A stretch of DNA of 33,720 nt, taken from assembly GCF_003025555.1 (NCBI RefSeq), contig NZ_PYMH01000025.1:1-33720 (forward strand), in the 5' to 3' direction. The stretch is from Photobacterium lutimaris. Its GTDB lineage: Bacteria > Pseudomonadota > Gammaproteobacteria > Enterobacterales > Vibrionaceae. A program made the position numbers and the translations under genes. Under the pieces are notes generated by a model that was not told where the DNA came from, ran no database searches, and worked only from the letters and a program-made list of their open reading frames with translations. Below, piece after piece: positions 15,593 through 24,081 of this stretch. Within the stretch, counting starts at the first letter, position 1. Every line of letters begins with the position of its first letter.

Positions 15593-16510
15593 TTAAGCTT
15601 CTGGCAACTCTTCGTCTTCAGTAGAGAAGATCACTTCACCATCGATAACATACGCTTTAAGTACTTTTTCTTCGTAGCTTTCGTAATCAACCATTCCATC
15701 TACAATCTCTTGGAAAGAGCGAATTGACTTGACCACTACACCAGTGTCTTTATCGATCCATTGCTCTGACTGTTCAATGTCAGTCCAAACCTCACCGTCA
15801 GCATTGCCTTTCAAAGTTGAATCGATAGAGAATGAACAGGTTTCAACTGATTTGCCGTTCACATCAATCGTCTCAAAGCCATTAAACGTGACTTGACGCT
15901 TATTTTGACCGTAGACAAGGCGATCCTCCAACTGACCATCGAGGAAGAAAGAAAACTCTGAGGTGTAGCTCGCTGCTGTTGTTTGGCCTTTATCTGAACC
16001 GAACAACCACTGCGGTGCTGCAGGAGAGTTCACATCACGATCATCCTCCACACTACCGTCAAAATCATTCACATACTGGTCACCTGCGTATGAAACGGAA
16101 GTTGATTGCTCATCAATCACATAATACTCAAAGCGCTGCGAAGAGCCATTGCGTGATTTTTGCAGGCGATGTGATTTGGATTCTAACTCAAAACCTAACG
16201 GCGTTTCAGAGTAGTTAGAAATATATTCGACCTGAGTAATTGATTTATGCTCTTCGAAATCAACACCATTACTAATTTGGGTGTGTTCTGTCTGCAGATA
16301 GAAGTCAGATTCCTCACTCCATCGTGCCTGCCATGTCGCTTCGTGGGTCGCATCTTCCCAAAGCGTTGGGTTAAAACACACTTCAGCTTCACCACCAACA
16401 GGTGGCTTGCCAGTATTACCGTCACCACCATTCGAACCCGATGATGAACCGCCGCAGCCAGCAAGTAAAGCAGTGGCGACTGCAACAGACGCAATTGTAA
16501 ATTTATTCAT
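15593..16510 (-). CDS. Putative lipoprotein of unknown function
   Basis: I do not recognise this 305-residue protein. It begins with a signal peptide and lipobox LLAGC (acylated Cys19), followed by a flexible Gly/Ser-rich linker (GGSSSGSNGGDG) and an acidic mature region rich in Tyr, Ser, Glu and Asp, with two cysteines (in AEVCFNP and ETCSFS) that could pair. The alternating polar/hydrophobic pattern suggests a beta-rich fold. Residue +2 after the Cys is Gly, so it is not held in the inner membrane by an Asp+2 signal and is probably outer-membrane anchored. An AGGAGT ribosome binding site lies 8 bases before the ATG. It is monocistronic, convergent with cstA, and breaks an otherwise core gene order, which suggests a lineage-specific gene. 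Confidence 0.85.
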   Translation of the reverse strand: MNKFTIASVAVATALLAGCGGSSSGSNGGDGNTGKPPVGGEAEVCFNPTLWEDATHEATWQARWSEESDFYLQTEHTQISNGVDFEEHKSITQVEYISNYSETPLGFELESKSHRLQKSRNGSSQRFEYYVIDEQSTSVSYAGDQYVNDFDGSVEDDRDVNSPAAPQWLFGSDKGQTTAASYTSEFSFFLDGQLEDRLVYGQNKRQVTFNGFETIDVNGKSVETCSFSIDSTLKGNADGEVWTDIEQSEQWIDKDTGVVVKSIRSFQEIVDGMVDYESYEEKVLKAYVIDGEVIFSTEDEELPEA

Positions 16511-16764
16511 TATTAGTAACTCCTATGTATATAGCGTTACTCATCATCCTGAATAGAGACTTGCTGGCAATACATCATTCATTTCAATGTGTAAATTACG
16601 AATAATATATAAACAAAATTTATGCCATTTTTGACTTTCACCTGACACTAGTGATTTTATACTTTTAAATCAATAACATAAAACAGAAGGTATTGCATTT
16701 ATCTACTTTCAAGCACGCATGAATAATGCGCCAAAAAATGCATACAAACTCGTTTTTCACGCAT

Positions 16765-16795
16765 AAAAAAAGCCCACCTTGCGGTGGGCTTTTTC
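16765..16795 (-). terminator. Terminator of the rpsP-rimM-trmD-rplS operon
   Basis: The stem AAAAGCCCACC/GGTGGGCTTTT with a TTGC loop is flanked by seven A residues on one side and five T on the other. It lies 25 bases past the rplS stop on the minus strand, where the U-tract is TTTTTTT. Confidence 0.93.
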
Positions 16796-16819
16796 ATTAA
16801 ACGTCTTACGTGTCGAGAA

Positions 16820-17173
16820 TTACTTAGAAGTAAGCTTCTCGCGGATACGTGCAGATTTACCTGAACGCTCACGTAGGTAGTACAATTTGGCACGACGTAC
16901 TGCACCACGACGTTTAACAGTAATGCTGTCAACGATTGGAGAGTGAGTCTGGAACGCACGCTCAACGCCTTCACCGTTAGAGATCTTACGAACAGTGAAT
17001 GCAGAGTGTAGACCACGGTTACGCTTAGCGATTACAACGCCTTCGAAAGCCTGTAGACGCTCGCGGTTACCTTCTTTTACCTTAACTTGTACAACAACAG
17101 TGTCACCTGGTGCGAAAGTTGGTAGGTCTTGTTTTAGTTGCTCGTCTTCGAGCTGCTTAATGATGTTACTCAT
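16820..17173 (-). CDS. rplS: 50S ribosomal protein L19
   Basis: The 117-residue protein is L19 (bL19; E. coli 115 residues), located at the 30S-50S interface. It shows the family features MSNIIKQLEDEQLK at the start, FAPGDTVVVQVKVKEG and the basic C-terminus KLYYLRERSGKSARIREKL. It is the last gene of the rpsP-rimM-trmD-rplS operon, 36 bases after trmD, the order conserved in gamma-proteobacteria. Confidence 0.98.
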   Translation of the reverse strand: MSNIIKQLEDEQLKQDLPTFAPGDTVVVQVKVKEGNRERLQAFEGVVIAKRNRGLHSAFTVRKISNGEGVERAFQTHSPIVDSITVKRRGAVRRAKLYYLRERSGKSARIREKLTSK

Positions 17174-17209
17174 TGGTAAATACCCTAGAATAAACTGATA
17201 CTAAATTAA

Positions 17210-17956
17210 TTAAATGCTTGCTTTGTGTTCACGGATAAACTCCGCCAGCAAGAATTCCTGATCGTCAGTCAGAGCTAGGTTTTCCAGGAGCTCTGGTCTT
17301 CTCAACCAAGTACGGCCCAGCGATTGTTTCAACCGCCAGCGACTAATGTCCTTGTGATTCCCAGACAGCAAGACCTTAGGGACTTCCTGCCCGTCCAACA
17401 TTTCAGGACGCGTATAATGAGGGCAATCTAGCAAACCATTTGCGAAAGAATCTTCTTCCGCCGACGCAAAGTCTCCCAGTACACCCGGCACAAACCGAAC
17501 CACTGCATCCACTAAGGTCATGGCTGGCAGTTCACCACCCGTCAGCACAAAATCTCCGATAGACCATTCTTCGTCTACCTCTTGTTGGATAATGCGCTCA
17601 TCTACCCCTTCATAGCGACCACAGATAAGAATCAGATTCTCATTCTGCGCCAGCTCCTCAACACCCGCTTGATCAAGCTTACGGCCCTGAGGCGACAGGT
17701 AAATGACTTTAGCCTGGCCATCTACGGACTTTTTGGCAGTATGAATGGCATCGCGCAAAGGCTGCACCATCATCAACATACCCGGTCCGCCACCATATGG
17801 GCGGTCATCAACCGTCCGGTGTTTGTCGTGGGTAAAATCACGAGGATTCCACGTTTCCACTGACAAAAGGCCTTTTTTTACCGCCTGGCCTGTTACCCCA
17901 AAATTGGTAATGGCATTAAACATGTCAGGAAAAAGGCTGATTATGCCTACCTTCAT
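17210..17956 (-). CDS. trmD: tRNA (guanine-37-N1)-methyltransferase
   Basis: The 248-residue SPOUT methyltransferase adds m1G at position 37 next to the anticodon in tRNAs reading CNN and similar codons, preventing +1 frameshifts. Visible: N-terminal MKVGIISLFPDMF, PYGGGPGMLMMVQPL, the knotted SAM-binding loops YLSPQGRKLDQ and LICGRYEGVDERI, and the linker leading to the C-terminal helical domain. E. coli TrmD has 255 residues. AGGTGA precedes the ATG. It lies 21 bases after rimM and 36 before rplS in the operon. Confidence 0.98.
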   Translation of the reverse strand: MKVGIISLFPDMFNAITNFGVTGQAVKKGLLSVETWNPRDFTHDKHRTVDDRPYGGGPGMLMMVQPLRDAIHTAKKSVDGQAKVIYLSPQGRKLDQAGVEELAQNENLILICGRYEGVDERIIQQEVDEEWSIGDFVLTGGELPAMTLVDAVVRFVPGVLGDFASAEEDSFANGLLDCPHYTRPEMLDGQEVPKVLLSGNHKDISRWRLKQSLGRTWLRRPELLENLALTDDQEFLLAEFIREHKASI

Positions 17957-17977
17957 TTGTTCACCTATTACCGGGGA

Positions 17978-18526
17978 TTAAAATCCAGGATCCCAGTCAA
18001 CTTCGATCCGCTGAGCAGTGCGATCAATCGACTTGATGACCTGCTCATCGAGGAACGGAATTAAACGTTCCTTCTGGCCAAAAGCATCTTTCAGGTTGGC
18101 TTTGACTACCAAAACGTCGTTGGAACCTGTTTCCAGGATGTCAGTCACTTTACCTAGGTCGTAACCTTCGGTTGTCACGACTGCCATTCCATACAACTCA
18201 CGCCAGTAGAACTCGTCTTCTGACAGTGCTGGTAGTTGGTCAGCCAATGCGTAGACTTCAGCATTCGTGAACATCTGAGCATCCTCACGGATATCCAGAC
18301 CTTCTAGCTTAGCGACTAGGCCCTGACCATGGCGCTTCCACGATTCAACGCGGAGCTCCTTCCACTCACCTTTGACTTTAATAAACCAAGGCTGATAGGA
18401 AAAAATGCTTTCAGCTTCTTCGGTGTAAGAAAAAACTTTGAGCCAACCCTTGATGCCATAAGTGGAACCAAGTTTCCCAACAACAATGCGGTCTTGTGTA
18501 CTCATCGCTTCTCTAATACCTGTCAT
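17978..18526 (-). CDS. rimM: Ribosome maturation factor RimM
   Basis: RimM binds S19 and helps assemble the 30S head. The protein has an N-terminal RimM beta-barrel (VVGKLGSTYGIKGWLKVFSY) and a C-terminal PRC-barrel (TTEGYDLGKVTDILETGSND ... VDWDPGF). With the ATG at 18526 it has 182 residues, the same as E. coli RimM, and starts 5 bases after the rpsP stop. A second ATG at 18505 (MSTQDRIVVG, 175 residues) has a better GAGAAG ribosome binding site 5 bases upstream and could be the true start; the seven extra residues are not conserved. Second gene of the rpsP operon. Confidence 0.95.
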   Translation of the reverse strand: MTGIREAMSTQDRIVVGKLGSTYGIKGWLKVFSYTEEAESIFSYQPWFIKVKGEWKELRVESWKRHGQGLVAKLEGLDIREDAQMFTNAEVYALADQLPALSEDEFYWRELYGMAVVTTEGYDLGKVTDILETGSNDVLVVKANLKDAFGQKERLIPFLDEQVIKSIDRTAQRIEVDWDPGF

Positions 18527-18531
18527 GCTAA

Positions 18532-18780
18532 TTAAGCCGCTTTAGCAGCGTCTTTGATTAGCTTAGCTGCGCGGTCAGACACAGTAGCGCCTAGACCAAC
18601 CCAGTGGTTAACACGGTCAAGATCTAGACGTAGACGCTCTTCCTGACCCTTAGCTAGCGGGTTGAAGAAACCAATTTTTTCGATGTTACGACCGTCGCGA
18701 GCGCAACGTGAGTCAGCAACAACGATTTGATAAAATGGACGCTTCTTAGCGCCGTGACGTGCCAAACGAATGGTTACCAT
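18532..18780 (-). CDS. rpsP: 30S ribosomal protein S16
   Basis: The 82-residue protein is S16 (bS16; E. coli 82 residues), needed for 30S assembly. MVTIRLARHGAKKRPFYQIV at the start and RDGRNIEKIGFFNPL are diagnostic. An AGAGGAC ribosome binding site lies just before the ATG. It is the first gene of the rpsP-rimM-trmD-rplS operon, downstream of ffh as in E. coli. Confidence 0.98.
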   Translation of the reverse strand: MVTIRLARHGAKKRPFYQIVVADSRCARDGRNIEKIGFFNPLAKGQEERLRLDLDRVNHWVGLGATVSDRAAKLIKDAAKAA

Positions 18781-18812
18781 ATCGTCCTCTTTGCATTACT
18801 GTAAATGAAATC

Positions 18813-18838
18813 GGCCCCGCCATGGATATAACGGGGCC
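18813..18838 (-). other. GC-rich hairpin in the rpsP leader
   Basis: GGCCCCG (18813-18819) and CGGGGCC (18832-18838) pair with a 12-base loop, 32 bases upstream of the rpsP ATG and after the promoter. On the minus strand it is followed by GATTTCATTT, a poor U-tract. It may be a partial terminator or a leader structure; no ligand is implied. Confidence 0.5.
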
Positions 18839-18859
18839 CGTGCCAAATTAAGCTCGGGA

Positions 18860-18887
18860 ATTTTACTCTTTAAACTGACGAATGCAA
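18860..18887 (-). promoter_or_regulatory. Sigma-70 promoter of the rpsP operon
   Basis: On the minus strand TTGCAT (18882-18887) and TAAAAT (18860-18865) are 16 bp apart, giving a start near 18853 and a leader of about 70 bases. It lies between the ffh stop and rpsP. Confidence 0.65.
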
Positions 18888-18964
18888 CCGCTTTAGCTAA
18901 ATTTTCACCAGTAAAAGAATGTTGACATCCCCAAGCCCAATGTATTTGTGGGAAATAATGCCGA

Positions 18965-20341
18965 TTAACGGCCGAACATTCCGCCCATACCACCGCCCGG
19001 TGGCATCATGCCTTTCATGTTGCGCATCATGTTCTTCATGCCTCCCTTCTGCATTTTCTTCATCATCTTCTGCATTTGGGTGAATTGCTTGAGCAGGCGG
19101 TTAACGTCTTGGACCTGAGTACCGGACCCCATTGCAATACGTTTTTTGCGCGAGCCTTTAATCAGCTCTGGGCGCTGGCGCTCTTTAACCGTCATCGAGT
19201 TAATGATAGCTTCCATCTGGTTGAACATCTTATCATCAACCTGATCTTTGACATTGTCTGGTAGCTGGGACATACCCGGAAGTTTGTCCATCATCCCCAT
19301 CATGCCGCCCATGCCTTTCATCTGCTCAAGCTGGCCGCGGAAATCTTCAAGATCAAAGCCTTTCTTTTCTTTGAATTTCTTGGCTAGCTTTTCAGCTTTT
19401 TCCTTGTCGACATTACGCTCAAGATCTTCGATAAGCGACAGGACGTCACCCATACCTAGAATACGTGAGGCAACACGGTCAGGGTGGAAAGGTTCTAAGG
19501 CATCGGTTTTCTCACCAATACCCAGGAATTTAATCGGCTTACCGGTAATATGACGCACAGACAGCGCAGCACCACCACGGGCATCACCGTCGACCTTAGT
19601 TAGGATCACACCAGTCAGTGGCAGGGCTTCGTCGAAGGCCTTTGCTGTATTAGCGGCATCCTGACCCGTCATGGCATCGACTACGAACAGGGTTTCAACT
19701 GGGTTGATGGCCTTATGGACATCCTTGATCTCGTCCATCATTTCGCTGTCGACGTGCAGGCGACCTGCGGTATCGACAATCAGGACATCATAAAACTTGA
19801 GCTTCGCTTCAGCATGAGCAGCCGTGACGATATCAACCGGCTTCTGGTCGGCCGTAGATGGGAAGAAATCCACATCCAAATCATCAGCCAAGGTTTCTAG
19901 CTGCTTGATCGCCGCCGGGCGGTATACGTCGGCAGACACCACCAGCACTTTTTTCTTCTGGCGTTCTTTCAGTAGCTTACTCAGCTTACCGACACTGGTC
20001 GTTTTACCTGCACCTTGCAGGCCGGCCATCAGAATAACCGCAGGCGGCTGGCTCGCGAGGTTAAGATCTTCATTGCCTTCGCCCATGACCGCTTCAAGCT
20101 CGGCCTGAACGATCTTGATGAACTCCTGGCCCGGCGTCAGGCTTTTCGATACTTCAGTACCTACCGCGCGTTCTTTTACACGCTTGACGAAGTCACGGAC
20201 AACAGGAAGCGCAACATCAGCTTCGAGTAACGCCATACGTACTTCACGCAGCGTATCCTTGATGTTGTCGTCCGTCAGGCGGCCACGGCCACTGACATTC
20301 TTAAGCGTTCGCGATAAACGCTCCGTTAAATTTTCGAACAT
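18965..20341 (-). CDS. ffh: Signal recognition particle protein Ffh
   Basis: The 458-residue GTPase binds 4.5S RNA and the signal sequences of nascent inner-membrane proteins and delivers them to FtsY. It has the N helical bundle (1-90), the G domain with P-loop GLQGAGKTT at 107-115, DTAGRLHVD and TKVDGDARGG motifs, and the methionine-rich M domain from about 300 ending in MPPGGGMGGMFGR. E. coli Ffh has 453 residues. A -10-like TATACT (20384-20389, minus strand) lies 43 bases upstream. The divergent neighbour ypjD is also the E. coli arrangement. Confidence 0.98.
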   Translation of the reverse strand: MFENLTERLSRTLKNVSGRGRLTDDNIKDTLREVRMALLEADVALPVVRDFVKRVKERAVGTEVSKSLTPGQEFIKIVQAELEAVMGEGNEDLNLASQPPAVILMAGLQGAGKTTSVGKLSKLLKERQKKKVLVVSADVYRPAAIKQLETLADDLDVDFFPSTADQKPVDIVTAAHAEAKLKFYDVLIVDTAGRLHVDSEMMDEIKDVHKAINPVETLFVVDAMTGQDAANTAKAFDEALPLTGVILTKVDGDARGGAALSVRHITGKPIKFLGIGEKTDALEPFHPDRVASRILGMGDVLSLIEDLERNVDKEKAEKLAKKFKEKKGFDLEDFRGQLEQMKGMGGMMGMMDKLPGMSQLPDNVKDQVDDKMFNQMEAIINSMTVKERQRPELIKGSRKKRIAMGSGTQVQDVNRLLKQFTQMQKMMKKMQKGGMKNMMRNMKGMMPPGGGMGGMFGR

Positions 20342-20510
20342 GTGCTACTCGCTCGTTACGCAACTAATCGATATGATCTGGACAGTATAACGCAATCCAT
20401 ACCCTGCTTTCATGCCCTGACGGACACTTTCATTGTGATATCCCCTGATAAAACCACCTCGATATGCCATTGATCTCGCTTTCATCATGGCGGGCAGACG
20501 GCTAGCAAGG

Positions 20511-20516
20511 TATAAT
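20511..20516 (+). promoter_or_regulatory. -10 element of the ypjD promoter
   Basis: A perfect TATAAT preceded by AAGG lies 37 bases upstream of the ypjD ATG. The -35 region at about 20488 (TGGCGG) is poor, so the full promoter is only partly supported. Confidence 0.5.
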
Positions 20517-20552
20517 TGCGAACTCTTACCATCTTAAATAGTTAAGTTTACT

Positions 20553-21350
20553 ATGGATATGTTGATTGCTGTAATGGCGGCATGCCTTTACTTTCTTGCC
20601 CTTGGGCTGGTTGTACCGGGCCTCACCAACAACAATGGCATCAAAACCAAACCGGTCTTTGCGTGTGCCGTTGTCGCTATTGCCCTTCATATTCTGCTGC
20701 TCAAAGATCTTATTCTGGGTGGGCAGGGACAAAATCTCAGTATTTTAAACGTGGCCTCGCTAATCAGCTTACTGATCGCAGCGATTACCACCGGCGCAAT
20801 GTTAAAGATGCGGGTCTGGTTCCTGCTGCCAGTCGTCTACAGCTTTGCGGCCATTAACCTTACCGCTGCCACTTTCCTTTCCGGTGCCTTTATTACTCAC
20901 CTGGAAACCCACCCAGAGGTGCTGCTGCATATTTCTCTGGCGCTGTTCTCCTATTCAACTTTGATGATAGCGACCCTGTACGCTATTCAGTTGGCTTGGC
21001 TGGATCACAAGCTGAAAAACAAGAAGAGCCTGATGATTAATCCGAACATTCCCCCTCTCATGATGGTCGAACGTCAGCTTTTCAAGATCATTTTGGTCGG
21101 TAATTCGCTATTGACCGTCACGCTGGTGTCTGGGTTTATCTTTATTCAAGATATGCTGGCCCAAGGCAAGACCCATAAAGCCCTCTTTTCACTGCTGGCA
21201 TGGTGTGTCTATTCCGTATTGCTGTGGGGGCATTACCAGAAAGGATGGCGTGGACGCCGTGTGGTCTGGTTTAGTCTGGTAGGTGCATTCCTATTAACAC
21301 TGGCCTATTTCGGTAGCCGCTTCGTCAAAGAAATTATCATTGGGGGGTAA
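20553..21350 (+). CDS. ypjD: CcsA-like inner membrane protein YpjD
   Basis: The 265-residue protein has about eight hydrophobic segments and belongs to the cytochrome c assembly (CcsA/CcmC-like) membrane family as YpjD. The tail of the family core is visible in HLETHPEVLLHISLALFSYS and in SLLAWCVYSVLLWGHYQKGWRGRR. The tryptophan-rich WWD haem-handling motif of true cytochrome c synthases is not seen, so a direct role in cytochrome biogenesis is uncertain. It is divergent from ffh and followed 79 bases later by yfjD on the same strand; the same trio occurs in E. coli. Confidence 0.9.
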   Translation: MDMLIAVMAACLYFLALGLVVPGLTNNNGIKTKPVFACAVVAIALHILLLKDLILGGQGQNLSILNVASLISLLIAAITTGAMLKMRVWFLLPVVYSFAAINLTAATFLSGAFITHLETHPEVLLHISLALFSYSTLMIATLYAIQLAWLDHKLKNKKSLMINPNIPPLMMVERQLFKIILVGNSLLTVTLVSGFIFIQDMLAQGKTHKALFSLLAWCVYSVLLWGHYQKGWRGRRVVWFSLVGAFLLTLAYFGSRFVKEIIIGG

Positions 21351-21429
21351 GATTCCGTGCCCCATTCATTGACACCCAGTGAGTCTGGGTACAAAGTTCA
21401 AGTAACAGAAACGTTAAGGAAATAGTTTT

Positions 21430-22707
21430 TTGGACGATATATCCACGGGGATTCTATTCTCTCTCCTGATATTACTTCTTGTTATTTCCGGATATTTTTC
21501 CGGTTCTGAAACCGGAATGATGGCCCTCAACCGCTACAAGCTGCGGCACCTGGCCAACCAGGGTCACCGCGGGGCCAAGCGGGTCGAAAAGCTCCTGTCG
21601 CGTCCGGACAGGCTGATCGGCCTGATCCTGATCGGCAACAATCTGGTCAATATTCTCGCTTCCGCCATTGCCACCATACTCGGTATGCGCCTGTATGGCG
21701 ATATGGGTGTCGCTATCGCCACCGGAGCCCTGACCTTGGTCGTGCTGGTCTTTGCTGAGGTGACCCCGAAAACCCTTGCAGCCCTTTACCCTGAGCGCGT
21801 CTCTTACACCAGCAGCGTCGTATTGCAGCTGTTGATGAAATTGCTGTACCCGCTGGTCTGGTTTGTCAATGGTATTACCAATGGCTTCCTGCTCTTGCTT
21901 GGTCTGCGGGTCGACCATGCCAACGATGGCAAACTGAACTCGGAAGAGCTACGGACGGTGGTAAACGAAGCCGGCGGTCTGATCCCTCGCCGCCACCAGG
22001 ACATGCTACTGTCCATCCTCGATTTGGAAAACGTCACCGTGGAAGATTTGATGGTGCCGCGCAGTGAAATTGCCGCCATCAATGTCAACGATGACTGGAA
22101 ATCGATTGTCCGCCAGCTTAGCCACTCCGCTCATGGTCGCATTGTGCTCTTCCGAGACAACATCGATGAAGTGGTTGGCATGCTGCGGGTGCGCGAAGCC
22201 TACCGCCTGATGATGGACAAGAATGACTTCAGCAAAGAAAACTTGCTGCGAGCAGCTGACGAGGTTTACTTTATTCCGGAGGGGACGCCCCTCAATATCC
22301 AGCTGCTGAAATTCCAGCGCAACAAAGAGCGCATCGGCCTGATTGTCGATGAGTATGGTGATATCCAAGGCCTGATCACCTTGGAAGATATCTTGGAAGA
22401 GATTGTCGGTGAATTTACCACTTCTATCAGCCCGACCCTGGCTGAGGAAATCACCCCGCAGCCTGACGGTAGCCTGATGATCGAAGGCAGTGCCAATATC
22501 CGAGACCTCAACAAGAGCCTAAACTGGGTGCTACCGACCGATGGCCCGCGTACTCTCAACGGCTTGATTCTGGAGCATCTGGAAGACATTCCCGACAGCC
22601 AGCTTAGCATCGAGGTTTCCGGCTACCAGATGGAGATCATCGAGGTCTCTGACAATATGATCAAGCAAGTTCGGGTGCTACCCAACCAGCTAAAGAAGAC
22701 AGGCTGA
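21430..22707 (+). CDS. yfjD: CorB/HlyC-type CNNM transporter-like protein YfjD
   Basis: The 425-residue protein has an N-terminal DUF21/CNNM membrane domain (about 1-180, with YFSGSETGMMALNRYKLRHL and LIGNNLVNILASAIATILGM), two CBS domains (about 200-330, LMVPRSEIAAINVNDDW and LIVDEYGDIQGLITLEDILE) and a C-terminal CorC_HlyC domain. The family is linked to magnesium and cobalt transport or resistance; E. coli YfjD corresponds to Salmonella CorB. The only fitting start is TTG at 21430, 8 bases after AAGGAA, matching the E. coli N-terminus alignment. A small hairpin ACCCAG/CTGGGT (21374-21390) lies in the gap after ypjD. Ends at an intrinsic terminator. Confidence 0.93.
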   Translation: MDDISTGILFSLLILLLVISGYFSGSETGMMALNRYKLRHLANQGHRGAKRVEKLLSRPDRLIGLILIGNNLVNILASAIATILGMRLYGDMGVAIATGALTLVVLVFAEVTPKTLAALYPERVSYTSSVVLQLLMKLLYPLVWFVNGITNGFLLLLGLRVDHANDGKLNSEELRTVVNEAGGLIPRRHQDMLLSILDLENVTVEDLMVPRSEIAAINVNDDWKSIVRQLSHSAHGRIVLFRDNIDEVVGMLRVREAYRLMMDKNDFSKENLLRAADEVYFIPEGTPLNIQLLKFQRNKERIGLIVDEYGDIQGLITLEDILEEIVGEFTTSISPTLAEEITPQPDGSLMIEGSANIRDLNKSLNWVLPTDGPRTLNGLILEHLEDIPDSQLSIEVSGYQMEIIEVSDNMIKQVRVLPNQLKKTG

Positions 22708-22738
22708 TCCTGGTATCAGCCTAAAAGACAGATACAGT

Positions 22739-22766
22739 AAAGCCGGCATTATCGCCGGCTTTTTTA
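22739..22766 (+). terminator. Terminator of yfjD (shared with convergent luxS)
   Basis: The stem AAGCCGGC/GCCGGCTT with loop ATTATC (22739-22761) is followed by TTTTTATA on the plus strand. It lies 32 bases past the yfjD stop and 26 bases past the luxS stop; the minus-strand U-tract is short. Confidence 0.88.
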
Positions 22767-22791
22767 TAGGATAGCAGCTTACTTATCTACG

Positions 22792-23310
22792 CTATTTAAC
22801 GCTCAAATCTTGCAACATGGCCTCAGGCAGCGCCAATTCGTCATTTTTGTTCACCGCAATCCCCTGCTCAATAATATGGCGGGCAATCGCCTGTGCTTCC
22901 TCCAGCGAGTGCATACTGTAAGTACCGCACTGGTACTCGTTCAGCTCGGGGATCTTGTCCTGCGACTCAACCTTAAGCACATCTTCCATCGCCGCTGCCC
23001 AGCTATCGGCAACCAATTGCTCGGTCGGGGTACCAATCAGGCTCATGTAGAAACCGGTCCGACATCCCATCGGTGAAATATCGATAATTTCAACCTGATC
23101 AGAGTTCAGATGATCCCGCATGAAGCCCGCATACAGGTGCTCCAGAGTATGGATCCCGCGCTCGCTCAAAATGTCCGCATTTGGGCGGCAGAACCGCAGG
23201 TCGAAAACGGTAATCGTATCGCCTTTCGGTGTCTGCATGGTCTTGGCTACCCGTACAGCCGGGGCATGCATACGAGTGTGGTCAACGGTGAAACTATCTA
23301 ATAGTGGCAT
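22792..23310 (-). CDS. luxS: S-ribosylhomocysteine lyase LuxS (AI-2 synthase)
   Basis: The 172-residue metalloenzyme cleaves S-ribosylhomocysteine to homocysteine and DPD, the precursor of the quorum signal AI-2, within the activated methyl cycle. Metal ligands His54 and His58 (GIHTLEHLY) and Cys128 (EYQCGTY) and the catalytic Cys83 (SPMGCRTG) are visible. The frame is open up to 23367, but I chose the ATG at 23310 (MPLLDSFTVDH): it gives the family's usual 171-172 residues, has AAGGAAG just upstream, and the longer form would begin inside the -10 region of the promoter. It is followed by a convergent terminator. Confidence 0.97.
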   Translation of the reverse strand: MPLLDSFTVDHTRMHAPAVRVAKTMQTPKGDTITVFDLRFCRPNADILSERGIHTLEHLYAGFMRDHLNSDQVEIIDISPMGCRTGFYMSLIGTPTEQLVADSWAAAMEDVLKVESQDKIPELNEYQCGTYSMHSLEEAQAIARHIIEQGIAVNKNDELALPEAMLQDLSVK

Positions 23311-23366
23311 TGCTTCCTTACTCCTTGGCCTTAGCACCGGGTATAACAAGCACTCCGATGCATTCA

Positions 23367-23395
23367 TTATTAAACGTTATATCAGACTGCGACAA
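23367..23395 (-). promoter_or_regulatory. Candidate sigma-70 promoter of luxS
   Basis: On the minus strand TTGTCG (23390-23395) and TAATAA (23367-23372) are 17 bp apart, between the SLT gene stop and luxS. It would give a leader of about 50 bases. Confidence 0.5.
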
Positions 23396-23424
23396 CAGCA
23401 AGTGGGTTTTGCGACAGCCTGCCG

Positions 23425-24081
23425 CTAGAACGGCCACCAGCTGCGGTTATCTTCCAGCTCTTGGCGGCACTGCTTGAGCTGCCAACCATAGTCTTTGGCT
23501 TGTTGCTCAACCTTGCGAGAAACCCTCAGCAATGTCGGCTTGGACTTGTAAGTCCCGCGGCGGTAGCCTCCCCGCCCATCATGATAGGCAAGGTACTGGT
23601 TATAGGTATCCCATTTCGAGATCCCGAGCTGGCGCTGGGTTTCATGGGTATACCAGCCAATAAACATTAACGAGTCTGCAAAATTAGTACGGGAGCCCCC
23701 TTTTCGCGTGGCCTTCTGGTAATCAGACCAAGCCGGGTCTTGTGCTTGCGCATACCCATAGGCACTACTGACCCGCCCCCACGGAATAAATCCCAGCACA
23801 TAATTTTTCGGCGGTCTGGCGTCATGACGGAAACTACTTTCCTGCTTCACAAATGCCATGGCAACCTGCATCGGAGTGCCCCACTCGTCTTCCATATCCA
23901 ATGCCGCTTTATACCATTTCGGGTGCTCACGGAAGATATTGCACAAATTATTTTGATCTTGGGGAGGAGGCGTTGCACAGCCGGAAAGAATCGCGGACGC
24001 ACCGAGGAGGAGCACCAAACGGCAATAAGTCGGTTTAATAAACTTAAATAGGGAGTGGGCAAACATGGAACTTAACGCCAT
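23425..24081 (-). CDS. Lipoprotein with lytic transglycosylase (SLT) domain
   Basis: The 218-residue protein has a signal peptide and lipobox ILSGC (Cys35 counted from the ATG at 24081) and an SLT-like domain: AMAFVKQESSFRHDARPP with a candidate catalytic Glu, SSAYGYAQAQDPAWSDY and NQYLAYHDGRGGYRRGTY. Lytic transglycosylases cleave the MurNAc-GlcNAc bond of peptidoglycan to give anhydro-muropeptides; as a lipoprotein it would act at the inner face of the outer membrane. It is not a standard MltA-F member by length. The start may instead be the ATG at 24066 (MFAHSLFKF); neither has a well-spaced ribosome binding site, and the sigma-E promoter of the divergent small RNA covers 24067-24095. Conserved near luxS and gshA in Vibrionaceae, as I recall. 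Confidence 0.85.
   Translation of the reverse strand: MALSSMFAHSLFKFIKPTYCRLVLLLGASAILSGCATPPPQDQNNLCNIFREHPKWYKAALDMEDEWGTPMQVAMAFVKQESSFRHDARPPKNYVLGFIPWGRVSSAYGYAQAQDPAWSDYQKATRKGGSRTNFADSLMFIGWYTHETQRQLGISKWDTYNQYLAYHDGRGGYRRGTYKSKPTLLRVSRKVEQQAKDYGWQLKQCRQELEDNRSWWPF

Noticed and set aside
22792..23367. Extended luxS start at 23367
   Set aside because: The 19 extra residues are outside the conserved protein and begin at the -10 element of the likely promoter.
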